NCBI GenBank assembly: GCA_034190875.2 | Contig: CM067354.1 | Location: 44,145,275-44,209,274 of the forward strand | Length of the DNA: 64,000 nt | Direction of reading: 5' to 3' | DNA from: Urechis unicinctus | Taxonomy: Eukaryota > Annelida > Polychaeta > Xenopneusta > Urechidae | Part shown: positions 14,608 through 52,529 of the stretch, one piece after another | How the letters are laid out: every line of letters begins with the position of its first letter | Position numbering within the stretch: position 1 is the stretch's first letter | Program-made: the position numbers and the translations under genes | The notes under the pieces: generated by a model | What the model saw: only the letters and a program-made list of their open reading frames with translations | Told to the model about the DNA's origin: nothing | Databases searched by the model: none

Positions 14608-32968
<18,361 letters not shown>

Positions 32969-33212
32969 TCCACTGTTTGCAAGCTCCTTTATTCCGTTTT
33001 GCTGACTTGAAGATCATGATGAACACACACACTCTGTGTTTATATTCATGACAGCAATTTGTTTACAGACATTATTTATTCCACAAGCTCTCTGTGATGA
33101 TGCAATTCTACAGTGCATGTGGGTCTCTCCTTGCATTCCATGTTTGAATCATGTAAGACCAAAAATGTTGTATTAATCCCCTGCATGTGGCGCTGTTATT
33201 CTTAAATGAGCT

Positions 33213-33479
33213 AATAAAAAAGATGCTGTTTGTAGATTTTGTCATGTTGCGAAATTACCGCAGGTTAGTGTCAGTTAAAATTAGTAGTACATGTATTGTA
33301 ATAATCCATCATTGTGAATTACCTCCATTTTTGGGTTTGTATTCACAATACATCGGTAAAGCTGTTTATCAATTATATTTTAGTGAATCCTTTTTATCAC
33401 AGTAAAGTCAAATAATGCTTAAAGTTGGTATATTCATAACTTTATCATATTGCCTATATTATTTGCTTTGTACAATAAA
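33213..33479 (+). promoter_or_regulatory. CNTLN 3' end, candidate poly(A) signals
   Basis: AATAAA at 33213-33218 and again at 33474-33479, 245 and 506 bp after the CNTLN stop. Either could be used. The next gene starts its coding region at 33896. Confidence 0.5.
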
Positions 33480-33895
33480 TGAGACATTGAGGAATTAATG
33501 TGCATCAAATTAACAAATAATTGACTCTCAACACTGCCTTCATCTGTATTTCTTGTGCAAGATGGCAATTTGAAAAAAAGAAAGCTATTCAAGAAGATTT
33601 TTGTCTGTAATAGTTTCGGTGAAATTTATTGTTCAAACCGCTATTGGCTTGGTACATGATGACTGGCCAACAACGCAGTTGATCTTTGGGACCAGAGGCA
33701 CTAGTCTTATATCGCCCTCTATCTTAGCATCTGATAAAGGAGGCATATTGCTTGAAATGGCAGCGGTTATGAGCGAAGGCAATATTCGGTTTTTATTTAT
33801 TTGGCCTACCATGCTTCAATCAATATTAAAGTCACATCATGTGATAGTCATCATGTGATTCCAATCTGTTCATCTTGTGATAGTTGGGCGAAAGA

Positions 33896-40670
<6,775 letters not shown>

Positions 40671-40886
40671 CATGCTTAATAATCAACAACAATGATTATT
40701 GTGAAATCAGGCCAAATATATTGCATAAAATACTCGTAGTTGTCATATATCCGAAGCTGTGATATGGGACATATTTTGTGTATGTAATTACATTCGAAAT
40801 CAGGAAATACAGATTGACAAGACCAAAACAGTAAAATTAGATTTTGAATACATTGATCATCTTCATAAACAAAGTATATGGTGTTG

Positions 40887-40892
40887 AATAAA
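40887..40892 (+). promoter_or_regulatory. Poly(A) signal after the first hexosaminidase C-terminus
   Basis: AATAAA 217 bp after the stop at 40670 and 320 bp before cassette C. It allows a transcript to end here, which would make cassette C a distal alternative 3' end. Confidence 0.6.
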
Positions 40893-41212
40893 TATGTGTT
40901 TGCAATATATTGTTGTTGGGTTGCATTCATCATTTAGTCATCTGTTGGTATCATTATTATCACATTCTTAATATTTTTCCTTTATTTCAATAATATATCT
41001 TAGTATGAAGTGATGTGAATAGACTTTCTCAGTCCTGTGCATGATAAGAAATGCTTACCAGTTCTTAAAGGTACAGTTATTGAACTAGTGATGGAGCTGC
41101 TAACAGTAGGTGGAACACTTGACCATCTTGCCATGAATCTGGTCTGTAATGTTGCTAATGATAATTTGAGTACATCTGTGTGCTTCTGATGATTGTTGTA
41201 TGATGATGGCAG

Positions 41213-42459
41213 GTAAGGGCAGATACAGTGGTGGAAGTGTGGAAGGGAGGTTACCAAGCCGAGATGGCTAAAGTCACGAAGATGGGCCTCAAGACCATCC
41301 TGGCTGCTCCCTGGTACCTCGACTACATCTCGTATGGCAATGATTGGAGGAAATACTACTCTGTGGAACCACTCAACTTTAATGGTACTCTATTCAGACA
41401 TCCAGGAACGATTTGTTGCTGAACAGATTCCTGGCTCACATTCAAAGTTATATATATTTTTTAATTGATGTGAGACTACCTATTACCTCAAATTAATAAA
41501 CTTGAAATATAGTTGAAATTCATGTTATCTAATCATTTACATCTTCAAGAAAATGCATCTTGAAATGGATGTCTTGTTTTGATGAGTTGCATTTTAAAGA
41601 GGTATATAACTTTGGTGAAATCTTATTGCTGTAACCTGCTGGCATGCTGTGTAATAATGAATGATGTTTGTCATGTTGTGTGTAGCTTCAATGGCCGAGA
41701 AAGCTTTGGTGATGGGGGGTGAGGCTTGTCTCTGGGCAGAGTACGTGGATGCAACCAACGTGGAGTCCCGCCTCTGGTACATCAAACAGAGTTGTAAACT
41801 TTACTGCAGTAGCTTCAATTAGTATCATAGTTAAAATGTTGAGAGGGCTATATAATTTTCCTTTTGTTATCTCTTTGAGACTTGGATCTGTCATTGATTT
41901 TAATTGCTGAAATAAGTTACATTATTCTAATAGCAGTTGCTGATTAAACGTGTCATCAGATGTTTAATGATATAACTGAGTGTATGCTATAACCACATGG
42001 TAATATGCCGATGTCTCTAGGCCTAGAGCAAGTGGTTTTGCTGAGAGGATGTGGAGTAACTCGTCAGTGAATAACTCGGTGGCTGCCACCCCGAGGATGG
42101 CTGAACACAGATGTCGAATGGTCAAGTGAGTATCCTGTCTTCAATCCAATCTCAATCTAGTTCTGATTTCCGCCTTTCTCCTTCTTTATTATGCTCTGTT
42201 CCTCTCTGATGTACCACAATTTCCCCTTTACCATCAGATTCACATCCTTGTCACTTATGATCCACATCTGCTTCTCATATGATCTACCCACCATTGACCC
42301 ATGTCATGTTATTTGTATGCTGCAAGATTTCTGTGGAGCATTTTACCAACTGATGCATTATATAACTTATACAGGCGAGGGATTTACGCCGAGCCTGACG
42401 ATGGACCCAGCTATTGTGTCACCGAGGCGGGGATGCGACGTAGACATCTCTATGATTGA
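41213..42459 (+). CDS. Hexosaminidase alternative C-terminal set, cassette C (HEXB-like)
   Basis: Four exons, 41213-41384, 41686-41776, 42021-42125 and 42375-42459, repeat the whole 3' part of the gene: [18 protein letters not shown] .. [20 protein letters not shown], then [15 protein letters not shown], then [13 protein letters not shown], then [14 protein letters not shown] and a stop. All phases match the upstream set (0/1, 1/2 and so on), so exon 37619-37691 can splice straight to 41213, giving 547 residues. The specificity pair is Asp-Tyr; human HEXB has Asp-Leu. The 540 bp between 40670 and 41213 hold no N-terminal exons or room for a promoter plus signal exon. It is therefore either an alternative terminal set or a truncated tandem duplicate. 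Confidence 0.88.
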
Positions 42460-43188
42460 CCCAAAGTGCACTATCCTGATCAAGTCTTGAGCTACATCGA
42501 AATATCTTCAGTCTATCTTTGTATTACAACGCATCAAAATGTCGTAATTTACATGTTGTCCCAATTGGCCCTGTTAGAGTTCATGTGTGCAAAATGATAT
42601 ATTGATTGTGCGAATGATTTGGTAAAGGAATTTGATTAATTAGGTATCAGTGTGTTGGTCTTGTAACATTTACATATATATGTATTCATTCGGCGGTCAT
42701 ATTGTCCCTAGGCATGAAAAGATCATCTTTACTGCAAACAGTTTGCAAAGTTTTATATCACATCCCTTTCACATTATTTCATTGCCATATTATGTGATAT
42801 AGGGTGCAAACCATATATGCATCAAAGATAATATACAGTCAATGAAAGAAAAACCTGTTCAGTCTTAATCTCTTTAAGGATGTGCACAACTTAACTGAAA
42901 AATAGAAGCAAACATTCTACCAAAATACTGTACTTACCAAAGGCACTCAAGTCAATTCATTCAACAAGCGTGTTCAGTATTCTGTTTCGTCTGACTTATA
43001 TATTATACATGTCACCGTTGCTCTGGACTATTATTGACTTTTGTGCCTGTGGTAGTTACAATCACTAATACATTATTTGGCAGTAGCTACATTGATAACA
43101 AGCTCGTAAAATGAGGATACCAATTGTTCTCATGCACTTTCACATCATCTTACATAATCCAAAAAGCAACCAGTGTCTCATTCAGACT
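42460..43188. other. Convergent 3' intergenic region
   Basis: Separates the hexosaminidase stop (plus strand) from the stop of the glycosidase-like gene (minus strand). It must hold both 3' UTRs. No strong AATAAA was found for either by eye. Confidence 0.55.
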
Positions 43189-46100
43189 TTAGGCATTAAC
43201 ACATTGGTTCTGTGAATAGCTAATCATGGCTCTCCCATTGTTGCTGACCACACATGATAACTTCTGAATGACTCCTGTCTCAAATGAGTAAAAATCAACA
43301 ACTTCAAACGGGCTGCCCTTCAAAGTCACAACAAGGTCATGGGTGGTGGAAGAAATGCTGACGATGCGGTTTGGTGAAATGGGTACCCATTTTGACAGTT
43401 CACCAAGAAGCAGAATTTCTCTCTCACTGTACACACAATCAAAATGGCAGAACTATGTAATTTATTCTACATCTGTTATCACCCTATGATCATTCAAGCT
43501 TAATCCTATGCTGCATTTTTTTATGCATTTGTAAGTGATTTGGTACCCCAAGTGTAGCGCTGGAGCGGTGAAGTGAAGGCAGAAGTTGGCTTGAGTGCAT
43601 GCAGAGGTCAAGGTGACAGGTGTGGCTTCTGTATACTCCCTAGGAACATTCACCTCACCTTGGGAGTCCACCGAGAAGATGTAATTGGACTGCTCTAGAT
43701 ACTGAGTCACAAAAACAGCATCAATATACATGAAAACAGGTCTTCAATATACACTCTAAGTAATGGACAGAGATGTACAGACAGATGACAGAAGTTGAAA
43801 ACCACTATTACAATAATGCAATAGGAAATTCTATATTTATTTAAGTTCTACAGTCAGAAATAAATGCAAAGAACAATATTTTCAGAACTTACATTGCTTC
43901 CGAAATGACCACCTGAAGGTTTCAAGGCATAGGTGTTGTTTAAGCCTATTGCGAGGATAATCCCGAACCTGAAATGGCCTATGTCTGAGTAGGTGGTCCA
44001 TACTTCACCAATAGGACCGATCGAGCCACCAAAAGCTTGCTGTAGAAGCAGTAGAGTGATGTGTTAACCGCAAATGTGGCAGTGCTTATGTGCTTAAGCT
44101 TATGAGTACATGATATATATGTAGGTTATAAATCAATTAAAAACTAATTGTGAGCAGTCAGAATGTAGAATATATAGTCATGTTTGTCATTTGCCAGAAG
44201 CTGTACCTGAATCATCTGGGCATCGACCGACATGGCTGGTTTAGAGGGCTTCAGGATGAAGCCATCAGTGGCACAACACCTGACATACACACAGATGTTG
44301 CCATTTAAAAGGTGAAACTTTGATTACATCAGAGAGAAACAGAGAGAGAGAGAGAGAGAGAGAGGGTATAGCAACACTGATGCCTTAGTTAATAACACAT
44401 TGAAGCTCTGTTGAGTTGTGTGAGCTCACACATGAGTCATGGAGCTGGTTTTTGAGCAAGGAGGTGCTTACTTCATGAGGAGGGGTACATTAGTGCCATT
44501 GATCATGTCACCCGGACCCACCGGTCCAGTACTCAGGGTGGAGATCAACACATGCATAGCTGGGTATGGCTCCGTACCTGCATCCACATCATGATCACCA
44601 CAATCATGATGATCACCACAATCATGATGATCACAATCATGAATATTACCATCAACACATCATCATCATCATCATCACAACAGGAAGTACACCAGCTATA
44701 TAAGGCCCTCAATTTCTTGAGGTGGTATTATATTTTTCATAAAATACTCCCCCTGTGCTGATTGCACCCACCATTGTAGTAATTGTCTGGCTGATATTTG
44801 GTGGTCCATAGTGTATCCTTAAAGGGGGTCAGACCCACGGCCCAGGCAAACATGCTGGACATTCCAATCCGCCATTGCCTGGCATCATTTGGCTGGTAAT
44901 CATCACTGGCACGTGCCTGGCAACCACGACAACAAGAATGCTATCAAGGGATAGATCTCGACTAATATGGGATACACTTATAGGTCATACTTTTATCATG
45001 GGATATAAATATATATCACCTCCCAGCAACATGGTCAGCTGATGGGGAGGGAATTTACCTGAGTGACAACCGGGATTTCTAGACTCTGTAGAATATGACG
45101 GCTCTCAGACATGCAATATTGAATGGTGATGTCGTTTCGTTGAGCCCCAATTCCCATCTGCATGAGCCATGTGCGAGCCACTTCCACGTTGTTTGTCGTA
45201 CAATCCATATTGTCAAACTGGTCATCCAGCCAGTCCTGTGAAACATGAGACATAATTTGGGTGAATTGTTTCCTTTCATATGAAATCTGAACACGTTCTC
45301 TTAAGCATCTACCAATGGAAAATCCATGTTTGTCAATATTCAAATTCAGACCTGCATGTATGTTTTGAAACCAAATTGCTGTGATTGCCTGAACATATCA
45401 GTCCAAAATCTCTGGAAAAAGACATATCAATATTTAGTAACTAGAATTGAGGTACAAATTGACAGCAATGAGTGGAGAATAGTGACTACAGTTATGACCA
45501 TCGATAAATGTCAACTAGAAATGTTATGCCTCACATCTTCATAAGGCAGGGAGCGAAGTTCCTCAACGAAGAAATCGTAATCACCCCCATTTTTCCTGGC
45601 ATATTGCGTATCTGGCGACCTGTTAAAAGGACACATAACATTGGTCGATGTCAATCAATATAAATTGAAGAGTGCAGAAGTGACCGGAGTAAGCAGAAAC
45701 ACTATCTGATCTGGTCTCTGAGACTGTGAATAATGAGAGTGACAGCCTTAATGAGCTAGAACATGCCTTTCACCTCATATCAGTGTTTGTTCAGTGGAGA
45801 AGTGGGTGAGGAAGAAATGTGGTAATATTTACCAGTAACGACTATGTGCAGTAGCAGGGAGTTTTGTTTTTTCAAACATATATCTGTAAAACAAATATTC
45901 ACATTATACCACAATCACTGATTCCATTCCTACATAAACTCACTATAGTTAATAGAACATTTAATTATATAGAAACATGTTGTGAGTTTGACCAGATTTG
46001 TTACCAGTCCGGATTCAACATACTTCATTCCGTCAGGAAAGAGGCGGGGATCTGCTGCCCATTCTCCATTACCACCATACTTGCCTTGCTTGAACCATAC

Positions 46101-48905
46101 TGAATACTGTACAGATCTGCAACACAAAATACAACATCAAACACTCTAACCACCCCTTCTGCAGTAATCAACTGGGCTTAAAGATTCATCAGCCAAAGTT
46201 CCCATCAAGCCATTGTCAGCAGTATAGCATACAACCAAATGGAACAGGATATGACGTTAACCCTGTGGTGGTGCTCAGTTATATTTACAGTGTCGAGTGG
46301 CGTGGTATTACCGGTAAGGTATGCGCAGTTTGTTGGAGTATTCCACCACTCCCAACATGGCCTCCTCATATGTCATGTTCTGAATCAATTTGTTACCCAC
46401 GTAGTAGTTCACATAGTACGCTCCTGAAAAAATACACATGGATACATGTCAATCATTGTGGCAGGTTGTGTGCATTATGTCAATCAATGTGGCAGTTTGG
46501 GTGCATTATGTCAATCACTGTGGTAGGTTGGGTGCATCATGTCAATACTTGTGGAATTTTGGGTGCATTAGGTCAATCAATGTTGCAGGTTGGGTGCATT
46601 ATGTCAATCAATGTGGCAGGTTGGGTGCATTATGTCAATCAGTGTGGCAAGTTAGGTGCATTATGTCAATCAGAATGGCAGGTCGCGTGCATCATGTCAT
46701 GAACATTAGGTTTATCGTTGTCACATGTATGGTCCTTTATTGGTTAATCTTTTCAGAACAATATGCATCAGGAACATAAACCAACATGTGCAAGTTTATA
46801 AGAGCTCATTACCATTATCAGACCAGTAGCTGAGGTAGTTGTTGGTGAAGTCACTCTCCCTGTAATGAGGCAGCTTGTTGTAGTAGCCTCGCATCACTTC
46901 CCCCCAACCTGCCATGGCCTGTCACAGACCAAACAAACAATATCATTCACAGACACACAGCCAAACTTACCCTGACATCAACCCAATCTTCTACCTGTAG
47001 CAGGGTAGCAAATCAAGACATGTAGAACAGACATGTGGCAGTTAAAGAATCAGTGAAATGAGAGAAGATAATACCCTTTCACTTACAGAATTAATGCCGT
47101 TCACACTGTAATATAAGATGGTATGGTAGGAGAAAGACTTGGGCACATACTGCACGCCTCCCATAATGCCCCAGTAGTAACCATGATGGAGTTTGTCATG
47201 CCACACAGAGGAAGACATGAACTGGTCAAACGGGGAGATGAAAAGGGCATGGCCTTGTTGGTCAAACAATGTCATAGGTCCACCAGAACGTCCATCTCTG
47301 ATGCTGAATGTTTTACTGTCCCACCTGAAATAGACATCAGCGGTTTCTATTCGGTTCAATACTACCTTGAAATTATCAATATGTAATATTCCTATTCCAA
47401 TATCATGTATTTGCTGATGGTGTTTAAGAATGGGTGATATTTTTTTTTTTAGTGAATATCAATCTCTATTAGAGGTGCTTTGCAGTATGATGGCTTGACT
47501 TTACCTCCCCAGTCGGCGGTCCATATTCCCAACCATCAGGTAGCCATAGGATAAGTAGCCCAACTCTGCCAAAGACTCATTTATCTCAAAGCCAGGGAAG
47601 CCAGAGAGAATGTTATCTTTGTTGTTTGTGGAAGTGTCATTGGCCCCATCAATGAAATCCTGCAACAAAACATATGTTTGTATAGTGGACTTAATAACAA
47701 AGTTGGCTCAAGGTATAATTATTTTATGTTATGTTCAGACTAATTCTACAGTTGTTCACAAAGAATCTGACCTGGCCAAATATAACTGCAGGAATTCCTT
47801 TGTATGTTCTGAATGACAAGACAATATTCTTGCCATCAGCAACATAACCTAGCTTGACACTGGACCACTTTCCCAGACGGTCCGTCCCAGCATCCTGACC
47901 TGTCCATTGTAACCGGAGTGTCCCATCATCGGATCTTCGTACTTTCCCGTTGATTTTTACAAAGGAAGGAGCACTGGCCAACCACTCTTGTCCAGCAACT
48001 GATATGATATACCTACCATCATTGTGTATAGCTAATGATAGACTCTCATCTTGTCCAGCGTTGAGTACATGTTTCTGAGTGGCATGTCGGACACTTGGAA
48101 TGTCTTGGTTGAAGGAAAATACATTTTCTGAATGACAAAGCACTGCAACAAAATCCACCAATACAACAATCCATCAGGAGCAAATATTTTCTGTTCTGAT
48201 GTCAAATTGGTGCACAAGAGGTCAACTGGTACTAACACTTGAACAATATTTGATGCATTTGTAATTTTTCCAGGGATTTGTAATACCATGGACTCACAGA
48301 AGTTGTCTAAAAACCAAGCTTCAGGTTATATACTGATTCATCCATTTTTTCTTGTTTGAGGTAATAGTCGACAAATGAACTGTTTAGTGTGAAAATCAGT
48401 TCAACAAAAAACAGTTGTTGCATGAAGGACTGTTTGTAGTGCTTCAATCCCAAAACCCTGTCAGTACTGTAGAATATCCACTGATAAAACCCATAGCAAC
48501 AGAGCAGGGTAAACAGTAAATTGGTCCCCTCACAAATTTGCATTGACAATGGCAGAACTATGTGGGCAAAATGATAAAATTATCTGCATGTGTGCATTTT
48601 TTTAATGAATAATAAAATAAATCCTCTTACAAATGTTTTCATTTACTTTGTCATTACAAAGACGCTCGCATATTAATTACCAGACCAATTGTATAGTTAA
48701 GACACTACACCCACACCCAAAGGTAGCGTCTGACCTTTGGAGCTATTGAGCGGAATTTCGCCCCTGGATAAATGCTCGGTCACTTGATAGCGATCAGATA
48801 AATGTCACAATTCAAATGCCAAATGGATGAGACCGAATAAATCAACAAACCTGTTGCGATCAGCGGCAATGTACAGAAAAGCACACGGTTGAGATAGTTC
48901 GCCAT
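43189..48905 (-). CDS. Secreted/lysosomal glycoside-hydrolase-like protein, family not identified
   Basis: Seventeen exons read in phase to 788 residues: 48905-48851, 48142-47772, 47659-47505, 47324-47087, 46918-46813, 46423-46312, 46116-46024, 45883-45833, 45619-45535, 45411-45352, 45235-45059, 44916-44772, 44577-44472, 44279-44207, 44039-43893, 43701-43547, 43426-43189. It starts with a signal peptide, MANYLNRVLFCTLPLIATVL. The order suggests an N-terminal beta-sandwich (residues ~25-170), a barrel-like middle (WGEVMRGYYNKLP, LSYWSDNGAYY, FGFKTYMQDWLDDQFD, IPVVTQARASDDYQP) and a beta-rich C-terminus. Aspartates in MQDWLDD and TQARASDDY sit where clan GH-D-type enzymes (GH31/GH36) have their nucleophile and acid; that is an inference by analogy. 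I know no human counterpart. It lies tail to tail with the hexosaminidase gene, which hints at a shared lysosomal role. Confidence 0.8.
44331..44365. repeat. (GA)n microsatellite
   Basis: Short AG run in the intron between the 44577-44472 and 44279-44207 exons of the glycosidase-like gene. Confidence 0.85.
44586..44675. repeat. Short tandem repeat rich in ATGATCACC/CATCAT
   Basis: Three or four copies of ATGATCACCACAATC followed by a CAT run, in the intron just upstream of exon 44577-44472. Confidence 0.75.
46440..46695. repeat. 31-bp tandem repeat, ~8 copies, in intron of glycosidase-like gene
   Basis: Unit ATGTCAATCAATGTGGCAGG followed by TTGGGTGCATT. Copies differ at a few positions. Because 31 is not a multiple of three the array is open in several frames on the plus strand, but it lies in an intron of a minus-strand gene and is not coding. 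Confidence 0.9.
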
Positions 48906-49216
48906 TATCTCAACACCGACGGCAACGATCACTCAGCCTTCTGAAGATATATTGATACTTTCAGTGACACAAAATAATGGTAAAACTACCAAATACTCAG
49001 TGCATCTAAATAGCAGCAACCAACAAAGCCGCAGCTATATGTCACATGAGGTAGTCATGTGATTTCTTTGAGCGCGCACTGTCGGAACATTATGATACAT
49101 ATTCTGCTAACGTAATGATGTATTTAGTTCGAAGTGTGTATGTCATGATGTTGTTACTTTAACGATTGCGATGGACAACAAATCTTGGTTGAACTGTCAT
49201 CACAGCGAGTCACATT
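48906..49216 (-). promoter_or_regulatory. Upstream region of the glycosidase-like gene
   Basis: Sequence immediately 5' of the ATG at 48905. It presumably holds the promoter, but no TATA box or other clear element is recognised. Confidence 0.3.
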
Positions 49217-49284
49217 CTCCTGAGCAGAGGATACGCAAGATATGATTGATCGCGTGGGTACGAGCAGTATCCTCGGCTCAGGAG
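49217..49284. repeat. Imperfect inverted repeat (mini-element-like)
   Basis: Arms CTCCTGAGCAGAGGATACG and AGTATCCTCGGCTCAGGAG, about 30 bp apart, can form a hairpin. No clear target duplication. Confidence 0.6.
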
Positions 49285-49439
49285 CACTGAGATTCATATC
49301 CCAAAAAGATGCAACATGAAGACCTACTGGCATTTAAAATTTAGTTGGGTATCAATGTGCATGTTACAAAATACAAACCAAACCAAACTGCCAAAAACAA
49401 AGCCATCAAAAGTCAATGTAGCAGAAAATTGACACCTGC

Positions 49440-50600
49440 TTGCTGCGTTCTATCGGGTAAACTATAGTAGTATAGGAAATAGCGATACCCAATATTGTAG
49501 TGTCTGATAATGGACCACAGTATGCATCTAAGGAATTTATGCAGTTCTCAAAAGAATGGGGGTTCACACATGTAACATCTTCCCCAATGCGGCCTCAAAG
49601 CAACGGTGAAGCAGAGAGAGCCGTTCAGACAGCCAAAAACATACTAAGGAAGAATGCAAACCCTTACCTAGCATTATTGGCATACAGAACGGCCCCCCTA
49701 CTCAATGGGAAAACTCCCAGTGAAATTCTGATGAATCGCAAATTGAGAACAACTCTGCCTACCACACGAGACAATCTACTTCCTAAGAGAGTAGATTTTA
49801 ATGCCTTGAGAGACAAAGAGAATGCATATAAGGAGCAATAAGAGCGGGACTACAATCACCGCCACAAAGTTGTAGCCCTCCCAGCACTTAATGTTGGCGA
49901 CAAGGTTTACATACGTGATGAAGATCGTTATGGTGAGATTGTAGAAAGACTCTCTAACCCAAGATCCTACAAGCTAGTTACAGACCATGGGACAAAAATT
50001 CGCAGGAACCGTGACCTCCTGATTGCCACAGGAACTGATGTTGCAGAAGATAACCGAATCTCCTCACCAAAGCCTCAACAACTTGAATCACCCAAACCAT
50101 CTTTGGCTGTAACTCAATCTTCACTTCTTCCAGAAAGCTCCTCATCTGCATCTGACAAAACTCTATTACCAACTCCTGATGTCCAATCCAAAACTTCCAG
50201 TCCAATCACTGTGAGACGTGATTCTGACCCCAGTAGTTCCGGTCGTATTTCTAGCCGTGGACGTGTGATTAAAGATCGGGTCATCCCGAGTATGTAATAA
50301 TGTCAGTGACTATGTTACTTACCAGTTCGGTGAAGTTCAGTTGACTTTCTTCCTTACATGCAAGAGACTGTCTTAACTGTTTATGTTAATTATTGTTAAT
50401 ACAACATTACGCTAGAGGATTTGGAATAATCCTGAAGAGGGGATGTTGTATCCCTGCTGTTCGATGTGTTGTTTGCTATAACGTGACGGCATAAAAGATA
50501 GCTCACGCTACCAGCGTCTGATTACAACAGCCAGAACCGCCACTTCCTTTTCTTTACAACTACTGCAAAGAAGATCACCCCGCTAATTCATGCAGCTGAC
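49440..50600 (+). mobile_element. Fossil Ty3/Gypsy LTR retrotransposon: integrase end and probable 3' LTR
   Basis: Recognised from the integrase core (SDNGPQYASKEF, then SNGEAERAVQTAK) and a C-terminal chromo/SH3-like region typical of metazoan Ty3/Gypsy elements. A purine-rich stretch at about 50434-50442 followed by TGTTGTAT marks the probable start of a 3' LTR; its right edge is not clear. Only the 3' part of the element is present (gag, protease, reverse transcriptase and 5' LTR are missing) and the remaining part is interrupted. Broken; moderately old by appearance. Confidence 0.8.
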
Positions 50601-51709
50601 CCACTTGGAACAAGGGATTCAGAACTTGAAATATACATTGATCCTCTCCTTTCTTCAGGAGAGAAAGTTCGTTAAGGATCAGTTTCCTCCTGATCATCAA
50701 ATATATTTTGTCCAGTTAAATACCGGGCCAGGATGCACTGGTTGAAATTCTTCCTGCAGGACAATTTTGGAGAAGGCAATCAGGTGAGGAGGATGAGGAC
50801 CGCTTGGTGATGGAAACCTTCCAAACAGAAGAGGCCCGGTGTGGCGGATTGCTGGCAAACTGTAGTTTACAAAAATTGAAGGTAAAGCTAAATTTTAGGG
50901 CCGATCCATTTGGTGTGATTTTACATCCACGACTACATTTGAAGTAAATGATATGGAGAGGATTACAATTTTTCATTAGCTCTTTTGAACCAAGTGGAGC
51001 TTGTGCTCCCTCTTGAACAAGGTAGTACCCGATCGACTGTTGGTCTATTTTTCATAGTTAACAATACACTTGACAAACACCAATAGCAGATTGTCAATTA
51101 TAAAGGAAGGGGAAGAAACCATCTGCAGGGTGTGAAAACTATGTTCACAGCCGGTTGGCTCCATAACGTTTGTCAGCTGTCAACCCGGAAGGCCCTAGAT
51201 GGTTTGTCAGCTGTCAACCCGGAAGGCCCTAGATGGTACCCGTTTTAATAGTATTCCCTGATATTGGGAGCAAGAAGGGCACCAGACCGTAATGACTGTC
51301 GCATGCCATCCATTGTGCTAGTCCCTAAGAGTTTCGTTTTGATGAGCTATGTCCTTTCTTAATGTCCCATCTTGCCGAGGCAAGCCTGCTGCGAATGATC
51401 ATAGGCGCTTCAAGTCATTCTCTTACATTTAAGCCCTACAGAACAAGGACAAGTGGCTAAATTGATGAAACCCAAGATTTCAAAGCATTGCATGGAGTCC
51501 AGTTGGTAGATGAACTGCATGTTAAAATAGTTTGTTACTGATGGTGGAAGCTCGGTCAGGAGTCGACAATTTTGATGGGAAGTGCTTGCTTTCCCACATC
51601 AAATTCCCCATGTTGAAAATAGTGGTAACCCCCAGTTGATAAAGAGGACACTATGTGAACCATTGGACCCTAACATAAGCCAGCAAGCAATTGAACGAAT
51701 GAGAAACAA
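50601..51709. other. Non-coding stretch with a 34-bp tandem duplication
   Basis: At 51168-51235 the unit GTTTGTCAGCTGTCAACCCG plus 14 bp occurs twice in tandem without change. Otherwise no gene or element is recognised; part of the left end may still be retrotransposon LTR. Confidence 0.45.
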
Positions 51710-51719
51710 CCCAGTGGGC

Positions 51720-51870
51720 ACAACACGTGGAATCCACGTGGAAATCATGTGGATTTTTGGTGAATTGGTGGATCCACGTGTTTTCACGTGATATCCACGT
51801 GGATTCCACGAGTATTAATCACGTGGAATTGACGTGTCAAAAACACGTGGAAAAGACGTGTATTTTAGGA
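51720..51870. promoter_or_regulatory. Left subterminal CACGTG array
   Basis: Eight or more copies of CACGTG or close variants (CCACGTGGA, CACGTGTTTTCACGTG) within 150 bp. The right end at 54545-54670 mirrors it with CACGTG, CACGTGTCC and CACGTATT variants. Clustered near-palindromic sites next to TIRs usually bind the transposase. Confidence 0.65.
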
Positions 51871-52059
51871 CCCATTTGTAAATTATTATTTAAATATTCT
51901 TTTTTTTCAGTTTATACCAGAAATATGGCCATGTGTTAACCTGACAGCCCCAGCTAGGCTTGTGCTAGATATGCCAAGATATAGTGGGTTTCACAACTTT
52001 TGGTGCTATCGATCTATGAGCTCTGGGGATGATGACGGTTTTTGGCTTTTATCTGCTTA

Positions 52060-52230
52060 GTTACTATCGTGACAGGGGTCTCCTGGAATAATGAGTCGAA
52101 ATTCAGGTGAGATACTCTCCAAACGTAGGCGAGGTTCGAACCCGTGACCTGCTGGTCCGTGGTGGAGACCCCACCGGGGGTTAACCGCTAACCGCTGATT
52201 GGCGCGATTTGCTGCAGTTTTGGAAAGTTG
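52060..52230 (-). mobile_element. tRNA-derived SINE-like sequence
   Basis: On the minus strand, TTAGCGGTTAACCCCCGGTG (A-box-like) is followed about 45 bp later by GGGTTCGAACC (B box), then a non-tRNA tail. Spacing fits a Pol III internal promoter. It does not fold as an intact tRNA by eye, so a SINE head is more likely than a gene. Confidence 0.45.
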
Positions 52231-52529
52231 AGAATTCATTTGCTATATTTTTGACAGTTTCTAAGTTTACAAGTGAGTCATATTCAAATGTTATTCTTTC
52301 AATGAAAATAAGTTTACTCAAGTAGCTGTACAAAAACTGCTTGCCGTGTATAATGTCTTCATGGTTTATGATTTTATGCTCATTGGTGCATGAAACCTGT
52401 ATTATCGCTCTCAGCCGTTGCAGCTAGTTAGTTGCAGCGGAAAGGCTGTAGGCACGCCTCGTGGTTTTTTGGAGGCTTGCTCCTTAATACACCACAACCA
52501 TCTTATACACACGCCATGGTTCATCTGTT

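Noticed and set aside
41213-42459. Cassette C as a plain pseudogene
   Set aside because: All four exons are open, with matching phases and intact splice sites; possible but less likely than use as an alternative 3' end.
41213-42459. Cassette C as the 3' part of a separate complete hexosaminidase gene
   Set aside because: The 540 bp upstream contain no N-terminal or catalytic exons.
52060-52230. A functional tRNA gene
   Set aside because: A- and B-box-like words are present but no cloverleaf or proper acceptor stem could be drawn by eye.
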